Assembly: GCF_010993965.1 (NCBI RefSeq)
Contig: NZ_WIXM01000003.1
Span: 209,217 to 273,216 of the forward strand
Origin: Gracilibacillus sp. YIM 98692
Lineage (GTDB): Bacteria > Bacillota > Bacilli > Bacillales > Amphibacillaceae
Length of the DNA stretch: 64,000 nt
Direction of reading: 5' to 3'
A program made the position numbers and the translations under genes. The first letter of the stretch is position 1; the number at the start of each line of letters is the position of its first letter. The notes under the pieces were generated by a model, which saw only the letters and a list, made by a program, of their open reading frames with translations, searched no databases and had not been told where the DNA came from. Below are positions 44,205 through 53,166 of the stretch, piece by piece.

Positions 44205-44852
44205 TTATTCATTTCGATCTGGAAAAATGCGTTCAATCATATTACCCATACGATTAAAGAAGCCTTCAACTGGCTCACCATTGTCTGCATCATTTGCATA
44301 ACGATCAGCTAAATCAAAGAAATCCGGGTTGGTAGTAATATATACATTATCGATATTATCGTTTACAGATTTTACTGTTCTTGTGATTTTATCTTCTACA
44401 TTGTCATTTAAATCATCATTGTTATTTGTACGATTGTTGTCTTTATCCCAACCTGCAGCAACATATGCGTTATTATCAGTTGTTAACACATAAACGTTAT
44501 CCACTTCTGGAATTTCTTGTTCGATTCTTTCAGCAGCTTCGTCTGCTACTTCATAATTATTACCGTTTCGACGAGCATTTGTACCATTGTTATCATCACG
44601 GTTTGTATTTCCATCAAACATAAATTCATTGTCGCCGTTTTGACGCTGTTCTGGATGTTGCCCTGTTGCTGGATTTTGGTCTCTATTTTGATCACGATCT
44701 AACGCTGGGTTATTTGATGTTTGATTATATCCAATTGGTTGTGTGTTATTCCCGTATTCAGGGTCATCTTGTCCGTATTCGTTACCACCACATGCAACTA
44801 AAGATAAAGTTGCTGCACATACTAAAGTTAAAGCTGGTTTTTTCAAATGCAT
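44205..44852 (-). CDS. YhcN/YlaJ-family lipoprotein
   Basis: 215 residues. Signal peptide with lipobox LSLVAC (Cys21), a long Asn/Asp/Gln/Arg-rich low-complexity spacer (about residues 22-95), then the YhcN/YlaJ domain: ADEAAERIEQEIPEVDNVYVLTTDNNAYVA and ITRTVKSVNDNIDNVYITTNPDFF, each shown here over more than one stretch. YhcN is a spore inner-membrane lipoprotein in B. subtilis. RBS AAGGAGGAT. Confidence 0.85.
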   Translation of the reverse strand: MHLKKPALTLVCAATLSLVACGGNEYGQDDPEYGNNTQPIGYNQTSNNPALDRDQNRDQNPATGQHPEQRQNGDNEFMFDGNTNRDDNNGTNARRNGNNYEVADEAAERIEQEIPEVDNVYVLTTDNNAYVAAGWDKDNNRTNNNDDLNDNVEDKITRTVKSVNDNIDNVYITTNPDFFDLADRYANDADNGEPVEGFFNRMGNMIERIFPDRNE

Positions 44853-45136
44853 TTACTTGATCCTCCTTGTCTTTTATGAAATCACTTTTAGTATGAGTGA
44901 AATCAAAATAATTTATCCAAATAAGCTAAATAAAATTTATGGAAAGTTGACCAAGAAAAATGAGAATGGATCAAGTAATGAAAGAAAACACTATAAGTGT
45001 AAAGGGTGGATTAATATCAGATGAACCTTATATTGAGGCTAATATAAGGAACACAGACATCCTGCCTTTTCATTTTATCCCCTCAACCAATAGAAAAACC
45101 CAAGACAATCATTCTTAGGAAAAGGGGATCTTCATT

Positions 45137-45382
45137 ATGTATAACATGGATTATGATAAAGCACTATACTTTACGCTATGGGGACAGTGGGATGATTTAT
45201 TAGTTCTAATGGTCAGAACAAAAGATGACTTACTTGCTAAAAAAATTGAACAATTTCTACACGCCTACCATTACCCCACCACCGAAGAATGGCTCATGAA
45301 TACCCATGACCAACTCCTTCATTATATTGACCATGCTTTAGTTAATCAAATGACGCAAGAACATGAGCCAGTTATGTATTAA
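45137..45382 (+). CDS. Small cytoplasmic protein, YhdB-like
   Basis: 81 residues, with MDYDKALYFTLWGQWDDLLV, LMVRTKDDLLAKKIEQFLHA and a helical acidic tail. I recall a B. subtilis protein of this size and pattern, YhdB, encoded near spoVR; the identity rests on memory. RBS AAAGGGGAT. Own terminator follows. Function unknown. Confidence 0.7.
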   Translation: MYNMDYDKALYFTLWGQWDDLLVLMVRTKDDLLAKKIEQFLHAYHYPTTEEWLMNTHDQLLHYIDHALVNQMTQEHEPVMY

Positions 45383-45386
45383 TGAA

Positions 45387-45417
45387 AACGCACAGCAGTT
45401 TGCTGTGCGTTCCTTTT
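45387..45417 (+). terminator. Terminator of the YhdB-like gene
   Basis: AACGCACAGCA (45387-45397) with TGCTGTGCGTT (45401-45411) then CCTTTT. Confidence 0.88.
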
Positions 45418-45418
45418 A

Positions 45419-45547
45419 CCGTATCAGAAAGTATAAATGGTCAGCAAGGAAGAATTCTCGACGTAGTAGCCATTCTAGGAAGATAGATAAGGGCAACTAG
45501 GCTACCGCACTGCGTCATAAGGCTTGGCTAAGCCCAAGTTTTCTTTA
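45419..45547 (-). repeat. Family 2 repeat, inverted variant (2f)
   Basis: On the minus strand: TAAAGAAAACTTGGGCTTAG, hairpin CTTGG/CCAAG, then TAGTTGCCCTTATCTATC, CTACGTCGAGAATTC, CTTGCTGACCATTTATAC, and ATACGG at the end. The closing stem uses AATGG/CCATT. Downstream of rsgI. Confidence 0.75.
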
Positions 45548-45578
45548 TCGATATTTATAACTTTTATGTTCGCTATTA

Positions 45579-46853
45579 TTAATTCTTCTTTTTCTGCATG
45601 CCTGGAATATTATTTTTTATTGCTTTACTTGACTTATTTTTATCTTTCTTTATTCCGTTCTCTATCTTTTGTTTCACTTTTTCGCTTATATCCTTTTTGG
45701 GAATAGGATGATTTTGCTTTTTTTTCCTATTATTTTTAGCTGAATTATTTTCCTTCTTTTCCTTAACGTGTTGCTGCTTTTTTTGTTTAGCCTGACCAGG
45801 ATTTTCTTGTGATTTATTCTTGTTATTATTTTTTGGGTTCTTGCCTTTATTCTTTTTCATTTTTTTCTCTACGGCGTTTTGACTAGCTTTCTGAGGGAGT
45901 TTTTCTTGTAGTTTTTGCTTCATTTCGTTCGCACGGTCTTGATGTTTTTGTATATTCTCCTTAGCACGTTCATTTGCTTGAGCAGGCAGTGGCGAATCAT
46001 TTTTTGATTCTTCCTCTCCCTCCTCAGGCTCAACTTCTGCTTCATTAGACGATGGGGGTTGCTCCGGCACCGAATCCTCTTCCTCTACTGTGTCATCCTT
46101 CTCATTATAAAAATCTTGTATAATTTCTAGTTCATTCTCATCTAAAGTAGAGGTATCGGAGTCATCCTTTTGTTCAAGATTAGTCACCTGCATCGCTGCC
46201 ACTTGTTCTTCCTGTTCCATTATATTAGCTGTAATAGCGTTCATAGAAACAGATTGTTCTTCAGCTTGATCTCTTATGTCGCTTGACACTTCGTAAATCG
46301 CTATATTGTAGTTTTGCTCGTGATAGTAATCATAAATATCCCTCAGCATCTCCGTATCTGCATTATCTTCATTAAGATAGCTAACTGCCATTAGGATAGG
46401 GTGCTCTTTCTCTATTTCATACTCATATTTTGACAACTCAATAATTTTTTCTGAAACGGATTGTAATGACATGTCCTCTGTTTCTAATTTATCTAAGATC
46501 ATCTGAGCATCTGGATTGACAGCTTTCATACTTAACACTTGATACTCATTATCTATGGTTATGTTCACACTTGGGTTAATATCCATACTAACAATCGCAT
46601 ACACTTTATTTTCCCCTGTTGTTATGTAAAAAGGGCTTAAAATTAATAAACATGCGAGTACCATTGAAGCAAGTTTCCACCTGTTTAACGGTAATAACCC
46701 CCAAGTTTCAAACCAAGTTGAATTTTTTTCTTCGAAATTTACCTCCATGCCTATTTCCTTATTCTTCAATGGCATCGCTTTGTGGAACAGCCCATTTTGA
46801 TCCATTACAATTGTGTGCCTTTTTTTATGCTCCACAATAATTCCCTTTTTCAC
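45579..46853 (-). CDS. rsgI: Anti-sigma-I factor RsgI
   Basis: Holds SigI inactive at the membrane. N-terminal cytoplasmic anti-sigma part (residues 1-55, MKKGIIVEHKKRHTIVMDQN), one transmembrane helix (about 60-78), the conserved extracytoplasmic block VYAIVSMDINPSVNITIDN, then a long acidic region and a final 150 residues of Lys/Asn/Gln-rich low complexity. The GTG start overlaps the sigI stop codon as GTGA. 424 residues, longer tail than in B. subtilis (about 381). No carbohydrate-binding domain at the C-terminus, unlike clostridial RsgI. Confidence 0.92.
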   Translation of the reverse strand: MKKGIIVEHKKRHTIVMDQNGLFHKAMPLKNKEIGMEVNFEEKNSTWFETWGLLPLNRWKLASMVLACLLILSPFYITTGENKVYAIVSMDINPSVNITIDNEYQVLSMKAVNPDAQMILDKLETEDMSLQSVSEKIIELSKYEYEIEKEHPILMAVSYLNEDNADTEMLRDIYDYYHEQNYNIAIYEVSSDIRDQAEEQSVSMNAITANIMEQEEQVAAMQVTNLEQKDDSDTSTLDENELEIIQDFYNEKDDTVEEEDSVPEQPPSSNEAEVEPEEGEEESKNDSPLPAQANERAKENIQKHQDRANEMKQKLQEKLPQKASQNAVEKKMKKNKGKNPKNNNKNKSQENPGQAKQKKQQHVKEKKENNSAKNNRKKKQNHPIPKKDISEKVKQKIENGIKKDKNKSSKAIKNNIPGMQKKKN

Positions 46854-47587
46854 AGATCTACCCCCTCGAGGTATTCCTTTAAATACACATAATCACCTAT
46901 AAGAATAATAAATATAGTTAAAATATACTTACGGTTTCTTTCTAATGTTTTTTTACTAACTGGTACTATTTTCAAAAGCTTCTTAATTGGAATTCGTTTT
47001 TTCTTTAATACAAATTGTTTTAATTCAGGATCTTCGACTATTTTTTTCGCTACCGCAACTGCTGACTCCCTTGCATCCCGATGCTTTGGAGATATTTTGG
47101 CTAATTCTGAAAAAGAGATTTTGTATGGCTTTAATTGCTTGGATAATTCTAAAATCTCTTGCTTGCGATACCAAGATTCTTCCTCCATCTGATACACGCG
47201 CTTAGCTTCCACAATTTCTTGTGAGCTCTCCGTCAATTCTTCCTCTTCTCCCTGATCTAAAGCAGGATAGACATACTGGCGCCTTTCTTTACGGATGTAA
47301 TCAATTACTTTTCGTTTAATTATTACTTGTGCAAACGATAAGAAAGATGCTCCTTTATCCTTGGAGTACATATGAATTGCTTCATTAAAGGCGATCATTC
47401 CTACACTAAACTCATCATCGCTTGATTTCTCAATGTATCGTTTGCAAACTTCTGAGACACATCTCGCAATAAAAGGTTGATATGCTTCTATCACTTCATC
47501 TAATAACTCGTTATCACCTCGCTGGATACGTGTAATTTGCTCTTCTAATGAATAATCTTTATGCATTAACTGGCTTTCCATCAACAC
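46850..47587 (-). CDS. sigI: RNA polymerase sigma factor SigI
   Basis: 245 residues, heat- and envelope-stress sigma factor. Region 2: DDEFSVGMIAFNEAIHMY and GASFLSFAQVIIKRKVIDYIRK. C-terminal SigI domain with FSELAKISPKHRDARESAV and KKRIPIKKLLKIVPVSKKTLE as the DNA-binding helix. Start is GTG 47587 (5 bases after GGTGGTGAT) or ATG 47581. Operon sigI-rsgI. Confidence 0.93.
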   Translation of the reverse strand: MLMESQLMHKDYSLEEQITRIQRGDNELLDEVIEAYQPFIARCVSEVCKRYIEKSSDDEFSVGMIAFNEAIHMYSKDKGASFLSFAQVIIKRKVIDYIRKERRQYVYPALDQGEEEELTESSQEIVEAKRVYQMEEESWYRKQEILELSKQLKPYKISFSELAKISPKHRDARESAVAVAKKIVEDPELKQFVLKKKRIPIKKLLKIVPVSKKTLERNRKYILTIFIILIGDYVYLKEYLEGVDL

Positions 47588-47904
47588 GGATCACCACCAG
47601 TCCCTATAAATTTCGATCTGTCATGTTTATTTATGTCTGTATATGGCCAAATCTTTTGCGTAGAAAGTATTTGAATATATATCAATGGATATTCACCAAC
47701 TTTTTATAGTCATGTACAAAGTATAAAGTCATGTTTATTATCTTAATGGATTAACCTTTAGGTATCTACCATTATTTATTTACAAATAATTAAATTTCAT
47801 TTTCAAATCATAGGTTAATTGGCCTATATCCATTTTTATTATTTACAAATTAATTCTATATACTCATTATTTTTACATAACCCTATTTCTTTTACCTTAT
47901 TTTT
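47588..47904. other. AT-rich gap with no gene
   Basis: 317 bases between the divergently spaced serine protease end and sigI start (both minus strand). Very AT rich. I see only a short direct repeat (AAGTCATG / TAGTCATG around 47706-47733) and no terminator or clear SigI-type promoter. Confidence 0.6.
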
Positions 47905-48738
47905 TCAGAATATTCTTTTAAATATAATCTCATGCGAAATATAATCAATCGGTACAGCTAATCCGACTCGACCATGTTGTTCATTTTTTTGAGTTGCGAA
48001 AATAACAGCAATAACTTCGCCATCATCGTTCATCACTGGACTTCCACTATTGCCACGGTAAATTGGGGCATCAATCATATAAACCTCTTTATCCCATTCA
48101 TCTAATTGCGTTTTTCCGATAATATCTCCTTGATTTGCAATCCCATTAAATCGAAGGGGATTCCCAATAAATAATATATCTCCTAATTCAGATTTTGGCG
48201 TATTCTCTGTCCATTCTAAATAAGGAAAATCTTCCCCTTCTACTTTTAGTAAAGCAAGATCATACTCTGGATAGGTGGAAATCACTTCTCCGCTATACAA
48301 TCCTTTATTAGTAAAAGCAATCGTCAACTTGCTTTGTGATTCGATCACATGATAATTGGTGATGATATATCCGTCTTCTGAAATCGCAAAACCAGTCCCT
48401 TTATTATCTTCCCCTTCAATGACCACAACAGCTTTTCGATATTCACGCACTTGATCATCCTGCATTAATGTTGTCGAAGTCTTTATAAAATCTAAGGCTG
48501 GGATAGAATACGTTTGTGGTAATATTGCTATCACTTGAATAAACATCGCTGCTGCAATCGTCCAGAAGATCCATCTTGGAAATGGTTGTTTTTTTGCTTT
48601 TCTTTCTTGCTCTAACTTTTCTTTTTCCTTTAATTTTCTCTTTTCTTCCTGTACAAGTTCATACATTTCTTCAGGGTCAATATCTTCATATAAATCCGTA
48701 TCAATAATATCCCAATCTTCGTGCTTCGACCTTCCCAT
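47905..48738 (-). CDS. Membrane-anchored trypsin-like serine protease (HtrA-like, no PDZ)
   Basis: 277 residues from ATG 48738 (GAGGTG before it). Acidic cytoplasmic N-terminus with a charged helix (25-52), transmembrane helix (56-74), then an S1C protease domain outside. Catalytic triad: His130 (ITNYHVIES), Asp160 (EYDLALLK), Ser231 (YRGNSGSPV). There is no PDZ domain after the protease domain, so it is smaller than B. subtilis HtrA/HtrB. Likely surface protein quality control. Confidence 0.87.
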   Translation of the reverse strand: MGRSKHEDWDIIDTDLYEDIDPEEMYELVQEEKRKLKEKEKLEQERKAKKQPFPRWIFWTIAAAMFIQVIAILPQTYSIPALDFIKTSTTLMQDDQVREYRKAVVVIEGEDNKGTGFAISEDGYIITNYHVIESQSKLTIAFTNKGLYSGEVISTYPEYDLALLKVEGEDFPYLEWTENTPKSELGDILFIGNPLRFNGIANQGDIIGKTQLDEWDKEVYMIDAPIYRGNSGSPVMNDDGEVIAVIFATQKNEQHGRVGLAVPIDYISHEIIFKRIF

Positions 48739-48807
48739 AATACACCTCATCTTAGAGCGTTAATATTCTTATTGTAACATGGATTAAAGGTATAATGATT
48801 GATGAAA

Positions 48808-48835
48808 TTGTCGATTTATTTTATATTAATATTAT
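48808..48835 (+). promoter_or_regulatory. Possible SigA promoter of the carbonic anhydrase gene
   Basis: TTGTCG (48808-48813) and TATTAT (48830-48835), 16-base spacer, 21 bases before the start codon; plausible but weak. Confidence 0.35.
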
Positions 48836-48855
48836 ACAGATAAAGGAGTGTTACT

Positions 48856-49401
48856 ATGTTATTAGATGAAATCCTTACATACAATGAAAAATTTGTAGAA
48901 AACAAAGAATATCAAGTTTACGAGACAGACAAATTCCCAAACAAGCGTGCAGTTGTGTTCACCTGCATGGATACAAGGCTTGTGGAATTACTGCCAAAAG
49001 CATTGAACCTGAAAAATGGCGACGTAAAAATGGTAAAAAATGCAGGTGCCATCTTAAACGACCAGTATGATAGTACGATGAAAAGTATTCTTGTTGCCAT
49101 TTACGCTTTAAAAGCAGATGAGGTATTTGTCATTGCTCATCATCGATGTGGAATGAATCATTTTGATACAGACGGTTTTCTTGAGCTAGTAAAAGACAGA
49201 GGAATCGATCAACAAACTATCGATAATTTGGAGAAAGATCCAAAAGAATGGCTAACTGGTTTCGATGACGTAAATGCTTCCGTAGAACAATCCGTAGACA
49301 TTATCGAAAACCATCCACTATTACCAGAAGGAATTCCAGTACACGGACTCGTAATCGACCCAGCAACAGGAAAACTAGACCTTGTAAAGAAAGGGTATTA
49401 A
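48856..49401 (+). CDS. Beta-class carbonic anhydrase (YtiB-like)
   Basis: 181 residues. Zinc site of beta carbonic anhydrases: Cys37 with D39 and R41 (CMDTR), His95/96 and Cys98 (AHHRCGM). Interconverts CO2 and bicarbonate. The lineage matches the short plant-type-related YtiB group of B. subtilis. RBS AAAGGAG. A family 1 repeat follows. Confidence 0.9.
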   Translation: MLLDEILTYNEKFVENKEYQVYETDKFPNKRAVVFTCMDTRLVELLPKALNLKNGDVKMVKNAGAILNDQYDSTMKSILVAIYALKADEVFVIAHHRCGMNHFDTDGFLELVKDRGIDQQTIDNLEKDPKEWLTGFDDVNASVEQSVDIIENHPLLPEGIPVHGLVIDPATGKLDLVKKGY

Positions 49402-49411
49402 TAAAGGACAG

Positions 49412-49640
49412 TGTTTAAATCTCATTGCACAATAAACATATACTACGTAATAACTCATCCTACTCGTCTTCAATGAGTGCTGAATCGTCGCTGCGGGAAC
49501 AGCGAAGACGCTGAGACCCCGCAGTGAGGAACGAGCGAGGAGGCTCAGTGCGAGGTGAGCGGAAAGCGAAGTATATTTCTGGAGCGGTATTCAGAGCTTA
49601 TTTAAGGCTTATGTCGCAGTTTGGTTCTACTGTGTAGTAA
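49412..49640 (-). repeat. Family 1 repeat, compact single-arm copy D
   Basis: Inverted compared with copies A-C. On the minus strand: left end TACACAGTAGAACCAAACTG, then the start of arm 1 (CAGAAATATACTTCGCTTTCC), one arm core (GAGCCTCCTCG, CTGCGGGGTCTCAG), then GTTCCCGCAGCGACGATT, which is the end of arm 2, the CACTC/GAGT hairpin and the right end TTACGTAGTATATG. The end of arm 1, the linker and most of arm 2 are absent. Confidence 0.85.
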
Positions 49641-49660
49641 AAATCCTATAGGAACTTGAT

Positions 49661-49718
49661 AAAAAAGGGGCTGATTAAAACATTGCACAATGCGATGTTT
49701 TAAGTCAGCCCCTTTTCT
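49661..49718 (-). terminator. Terminator of the aldo/keto reductase gene
   Basis: AAAAGGGGCTGA (49663-49674) with TCAGCCCCTTTT (49705-49716) and an inner AAAACAT/ATGTTTT stem; on the minus strand it ends in TTTTTT. Confidence 0.88.
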
Positions 49719-49726
49719 TTCTATAT

Positions 49727-50557
49727 TTATACGCCGTAATCAAATTCGTCTGGATGTTTCCCAATACGCTTTTCTATATTCATACTCGCCATTTTTTCCA
49801 TGTCGTCTGAAGATAGATCAAAATCAAAAATATCGACATTTTCTTCTTGGCGTTTCTTGTGCACAGATTTAGGTATTGTAATAATTTCACTTTGGTATTG
49901 CCAACGAACAATAATCTGTGCCGGAGTTTTTCCATGCTTAGAAGAAAGTTCCTGTAAAACAGGATGATCGAAATATCGCGCTTTTCCTAATGGCGCCCAT
50001 GCTTCTATCAAGATACCATGTTTTTTACAATATTCTCTTGTTTCATCTTGTTGTAATTGAGGATGCAACTCTATTTGATTCACAACTGGAGTTACTTCTG
50101 CATCTTTCATTAACTCCTCTAAGTGATGCGGCATAAAGTTACTCACACCAATGGATTTCGCCTTTCCTTCACGATAAATTTCTTCTAATGCCTTATATGT
50201 TTCTTTAAATTTTCCTGGTACAGGCCAGTGAACCAGATATAGATCTACATAATCCATTTGCAATCGGTCCAAACTACGTTGAAATGCAGCTTTTGTTTCC
50301 TCATAACCTTGTTCATCATTCCATACTTTTGTTGTAACAAAAATTTCTTCTCGTGGAATACCGCTATCTTTAATTGCTTGCCCTACTCCTTCTTCATTTC
50401 CATAAAGAGAAGCGGTATCGATATGACGATAACCAACCTCAAGCGCAGATTTAACCGATTGATAAACTTCATCACCTGCTTCTACCTTATACACTCCTAA
50501 CCCAATTGCTGGGATCTCTTTTCCATTGTTTAATTTTAATGTAGATGTCAAGCTCAT
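49727..50557 (-). CDS. Aldo/keto reductase (YvgN/YtbE type)
   Basis: 276 residues, NADPH-dependent reductase of aldehydes such as methylglyoxal. Catalytic tetrad: Asp in GYRHIDTASLYGNE (with Tyr), Lys in FVTTKVWN, His in VDLYLVHWPVP. Cofactor site IITIPKSVHKKRQEEN near the C-terminus. Start ATG 50557 is nine bases after AAGGAGG; the longest frame starts in the RBS region. Confidence 0.93.
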   Translation of the reverse strand: MSLTSTLKLNNGKEIPAIGLGVYKVEAGDEVYQSVKSALEVGYRHIDTASLYGNEEGVGQAIKDSGIPREEIFVTTKVWNDEQGYEETKAAFQRSLDRLQMDYVDLYLVHWPVPGKFKETYKALEEIYREGKAKSIGVSNFMPHHLEELMKDAEVTPVVNQIELHPQLQQDETREYCKKHGILIEAWAPLGKARYFDHPVLQELSSKHGKTPAQIIVRWQYQSEIITIPKSVHKKRQEENVDIFDFDLSSDDMEKMASMNIEKRIGKHPDEFDYGV

Positions 50558-50630
50558 TAGGAAACGCCTCCTTTTCATTCGTAAACACTTACATATCCTA
50601 TTCTAGTAAATAGTAGTAGATTTATAAAAT

Positions 50631-50659
50631 AAAATGCTTATCTTTTCGATAAGCATTTT
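50631..50659 (-). terminator. Terminator of the murG-like gene
   Basis: AAAATGCTTATC (50631-50642) with GATAAGCATTTT (50648-50659). The stem overlaps the stop codon. Confidence 0.85.
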
Positions 50660-51728
50660 ATTTAGCAACGGATTGAATGATATCAATGACTTGTTGTTTT
50701 GCTTCTCTAGATCGAAATTGTGTCATTTTTTCTTTCATATCCAGTTTATCTTTTTTCAATTGCAGTAAAGCATCATATAGAGAGTGTTTATCAAGTTCTT
50801 CTTCTTCTAGAACTCTTGCGTACCCTTGTTTTTGAAATGATTCTGCATTTACAATTTGGTCACCTCGACTCGCTTGACGAGATAAAGGAATAAGCAGCAT
50901 CGGTTTATGTAATGCTAGAAATTCAAATATGGCATTAGAACCTGCTCGAGAACAAATAAGATCGGATATGGCTAATAAATCCTTTAGTTCATCTTGCACA
51001 TACTCATATTGAACATAGCCTTTTCTCTCATAGTTTTCATCCACATTATTTTTACCGCAAATATGAACTATTTGAAATTGTTTTAATAAAGAGTCAAGGC
51101 TTTCTCGTACACATTCGTTTATTTTTTTAGAACCAACACTTCCCCCCATAATTAATAGAGTATTTTTATGACTGTTAAATCCAGTAAGCTTATATCCTCT
51201 TGCACGATTACCCGTGAATAATTGCTCTCGAACTACTGCACCAATCCATTCCGCTTTCTCCTCCGGTAAATAATCCATCGTTTCAGGGAAAGTAGCTAAT
51301 ACTTTTTGGGCAAAAGGAATCGCTATTTTATTGGCAAGTCCAGGTGTATAATCGGATTCATGAATAACAGCAGGTACACCTCGTAATTTCGATGCCACAA
51401 GAACTGGTACAGATACAAAACCACCTTTAGAAAAAATGACAGCAGGCTTCTTTTTCCCAATAATTTGATAAGCTTGTAATGTCCCCTTTAATACTTTAAA
51501 TGGGTCTTTAAAATTTTCTTTAGAAAAATATCTCCTTAATTTTCCGGTAGAAACTGAATGATACGTCACCCCATCTATCTCGGAAATCAACTCCTTCTCA
51601 ATCCCTTCTTTCGATCCTATGTAATCAACCGTCCACCCCTCTTTCAAAAATTCAGGTATAATGGCTAAATTGACCATTACATGCCCAGCGGTTCCGCCAC
51701 CAGTAAAAATGATCTGTTTATTTTTCAT
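50658..51728 (-). CDS. MurG-like UDP-GlcNAc transferase, stand-alone paralogue
   Basis: GT28 glycosyltransferase, 356 residues. MurG motifs: FTGGGTAGHVMVNLAII (lipid-acceptor loop), KGGFVSVPVLVAS, HESDYTPGLANKI, GGSVGSKKIN and CSRAGSNAIFEFLAL with the final SRQASRGDQIVNA (donor site; the usual PxxxxxxDHQ has RGDQ). Converts lipid I to lipid II in the standard family. It is outside a division/cell wall cluster, so it is probably the second MurG-type gene known in some bacilli; its in vivo role is unsure. Confidence 0.85.
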   Translation of the reverse strand: MKNKQIIFTGGGTAGHVMVNLAIIPEFLKEGWTVDYIGSKEGIEKELISEIDGVTYHSVSTGKLRRYFSKENFKDPFKVLKGTLQAYQIIGKKKPAVIFSKGGFVSVPVLVASKLRGVPAVIHESDYTPGLANKIAIPFAQKVLATFPETMDYLPEEKAEWIGAVVREQLFTGNRARGYKLTGFNSHKNTLLIMGGSVGSKKINECVRESLDSLLKQFQIVHICGKNNVDENYERKGYVQYEYVQDELKDLLAISDLICSRAGSNAIFEFLALHKPMLLIPLSRQASRGDQIVNAESFQKQGYARVLEEEELDKHSLYDALLQLKKDKLDMKEKMTQFRSREAKQQVIDIIQSVAK

Positions 51729-51770
51729 GAAAATTGTTCCCTCTCTTTCTCACCACTCCATTAATAGATA

Positions 51771-51779
51771 TGTTATAAT
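51771..51779 (+). promoter_or_regulatory. Extended -10 promoter of the MATE gene
   Basis: TGTTATAAT is an exact TGnTATAAT, with TATAAT at 51774-51779, 31 bases before the start codon. No good -35. Confidence 0.5.
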
Positions 51780-51810
51780 CCTTTTACTAACAGAAAAAGG
51801 AAGAATTGTT

Positions 51811-53166
51811 ATGTATCACACGAAAACATTAAAAGAAAAAATAAAACTCTTTATGATTATACTTATTCCTATCCTAGTCACGCAAGTAAGTATGTATGCA
51901 ATGAACTTCTTTGACACGATTATGTCTGGTAAAGCAGGCGCTCAAGACCTTGCGGGTGTTGCGATAGGGACAAGCTTATGGGTGCCAATATCGATGGGGA
52001 TTGTTGGTATATTAATGGCCATTTCTCCTATTGTCGCACAAATGGCTGGTGCAAAGGAAGAGGATAAAATTCCATTTACCGTACAGCAAGGAATTTATGT
52101 ATCCATTTTTTTAGGATTTATCGTTAGTACTGTCGGTTTCTTCTTAATAGATCCTATACTTGGAATGATGGATTTAGAGGATCGAGTAAGACATGTAGCT
52201 AAATATTATTTAATCACTATTGGACTAGGTATCATCCCATTGTTTGTGTACAACTTACTGCGTTGTTATATAGATGGGCTTGGTCACACAAGAGTATCCA
52301 TGGCGATTATCTTAATCTCTTTACCTTTTAATATTTTATTTAATTATATATTTATATTTGGCAAATTAGGTCTACCTGCTTTTGGAGGTATTGGAGCAGG
52401 AATTGCTTCCGCTTTAACCTTTTTTGTTAATCTCCTGTTATCTATATGGATTGTACACTATGTACAACCTTTTAGATGGCACCATATTTTTAAAAAAATG
52501 CTCAAACCCGATTTAAAAGAGTGGTTCGAGCAACTACGCATTGGTGTTCCGATCGGTTTTTCGATCTTTTTTGAAGTTAGTATTTTTTCAGCTGTTACAT
52601 TCATGTTAAGTGTATATAGCACCTACACGTTAGCTGCACATCAAGCAGCTATTAACTTTGCATCTTTGCTTTATATGGTTCCCCTAAGTATTGCCATGAC
52701 TCTAACAATCGCGGTTGGTTTTGAAATTGGTGCGAAACGTCCTGCAGACGCAAGAAACTATGCCTATATCGGCATTTCATCTGGAATCTTGATCGCTTTT
52801 ATCGCTGGGGGCATTCTTTATTTGTTTGATGATCCAATTGCAAAACTATACAGCACCAATCCAGAAGTAATCAGATTAACCAAGCAATTTTTGTACTATG
52901 CGATTTTCTTTCAATTTGCCGATGCATTTGGTGCACCAATACAAGGGACGTTAAGAGGATATAAAGATGTAAACATCACCTTTTGGATGTCGCTTGTATC
53001 CTACTGGTTAATTGGATTGCCAAGTGGCTGGGCTTTTGCTAACTATACTCATTTAGAAGCATATGGTTATTGGCTTGGTTTGATTGTCGGTCTATCTGCT
53101 GGTGCAGTCACATTGTTTGCACGAATGATTCACTTACAACGTCAATCTATGCGCTTATATAATTAA
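51811..53166 (+). CDS. norM: MATE-family multidrug/Na+ efflux pump
   Basis: 451 residues, 12 transmembrane helices, start ATG 51811 nine bases after AAAGGA; the longer frame from 51661 overlaps murG in antisense. MATE features: LVTQVSMYAMNFFDTIMSG in helix 1, PISMGIVGILMAISPIVAQ, and in the second half GVPIGFSIFFEVSIFS. Similar in size to B. subtilis YojI. Substrate unknown. A family 4 repeat follows at the stop codon. Confidence 0.9.
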   Translation: MYHTKTLKEKIKLFMIILIPILVTQVSMYAMNFFDTIMSGKAGAQDLAGVAIGTSLWVPISMGIVGILMAISPIVAQMAGAKEEDKIPFTVQQGIYVSIFLGFIVSTVGFFLIDPILGMMDLEDRVRHVAKYYLITIGLGIIPLFVYNLLRCYIDGLGHTRVSMAIILISLPFNILFNYIFIFGKLGLPAFGGIGAGIASALTFFVNLLLSIWIVHYVQPFRWHHIFKKMLKPDLKEWFEQLRIGVPIGFSIFFEVSIFSAVTFMLSVYSTYTLAAHQAAINFASLLYMVPLSIAMTLTIAVGFEIGAKRPADARNYAYIGISSGILIAFIAGGILYLFDDPIAKLYSTNPEVIRLTKQFLYYAIFFQFADAFGAPIQGTLRGYKDVNITFWMSLVSYWLIGLPSGWAFANYTHLEAYGYWLGLIVGLSAGAVTLFARMIHLQRQSMRLYN

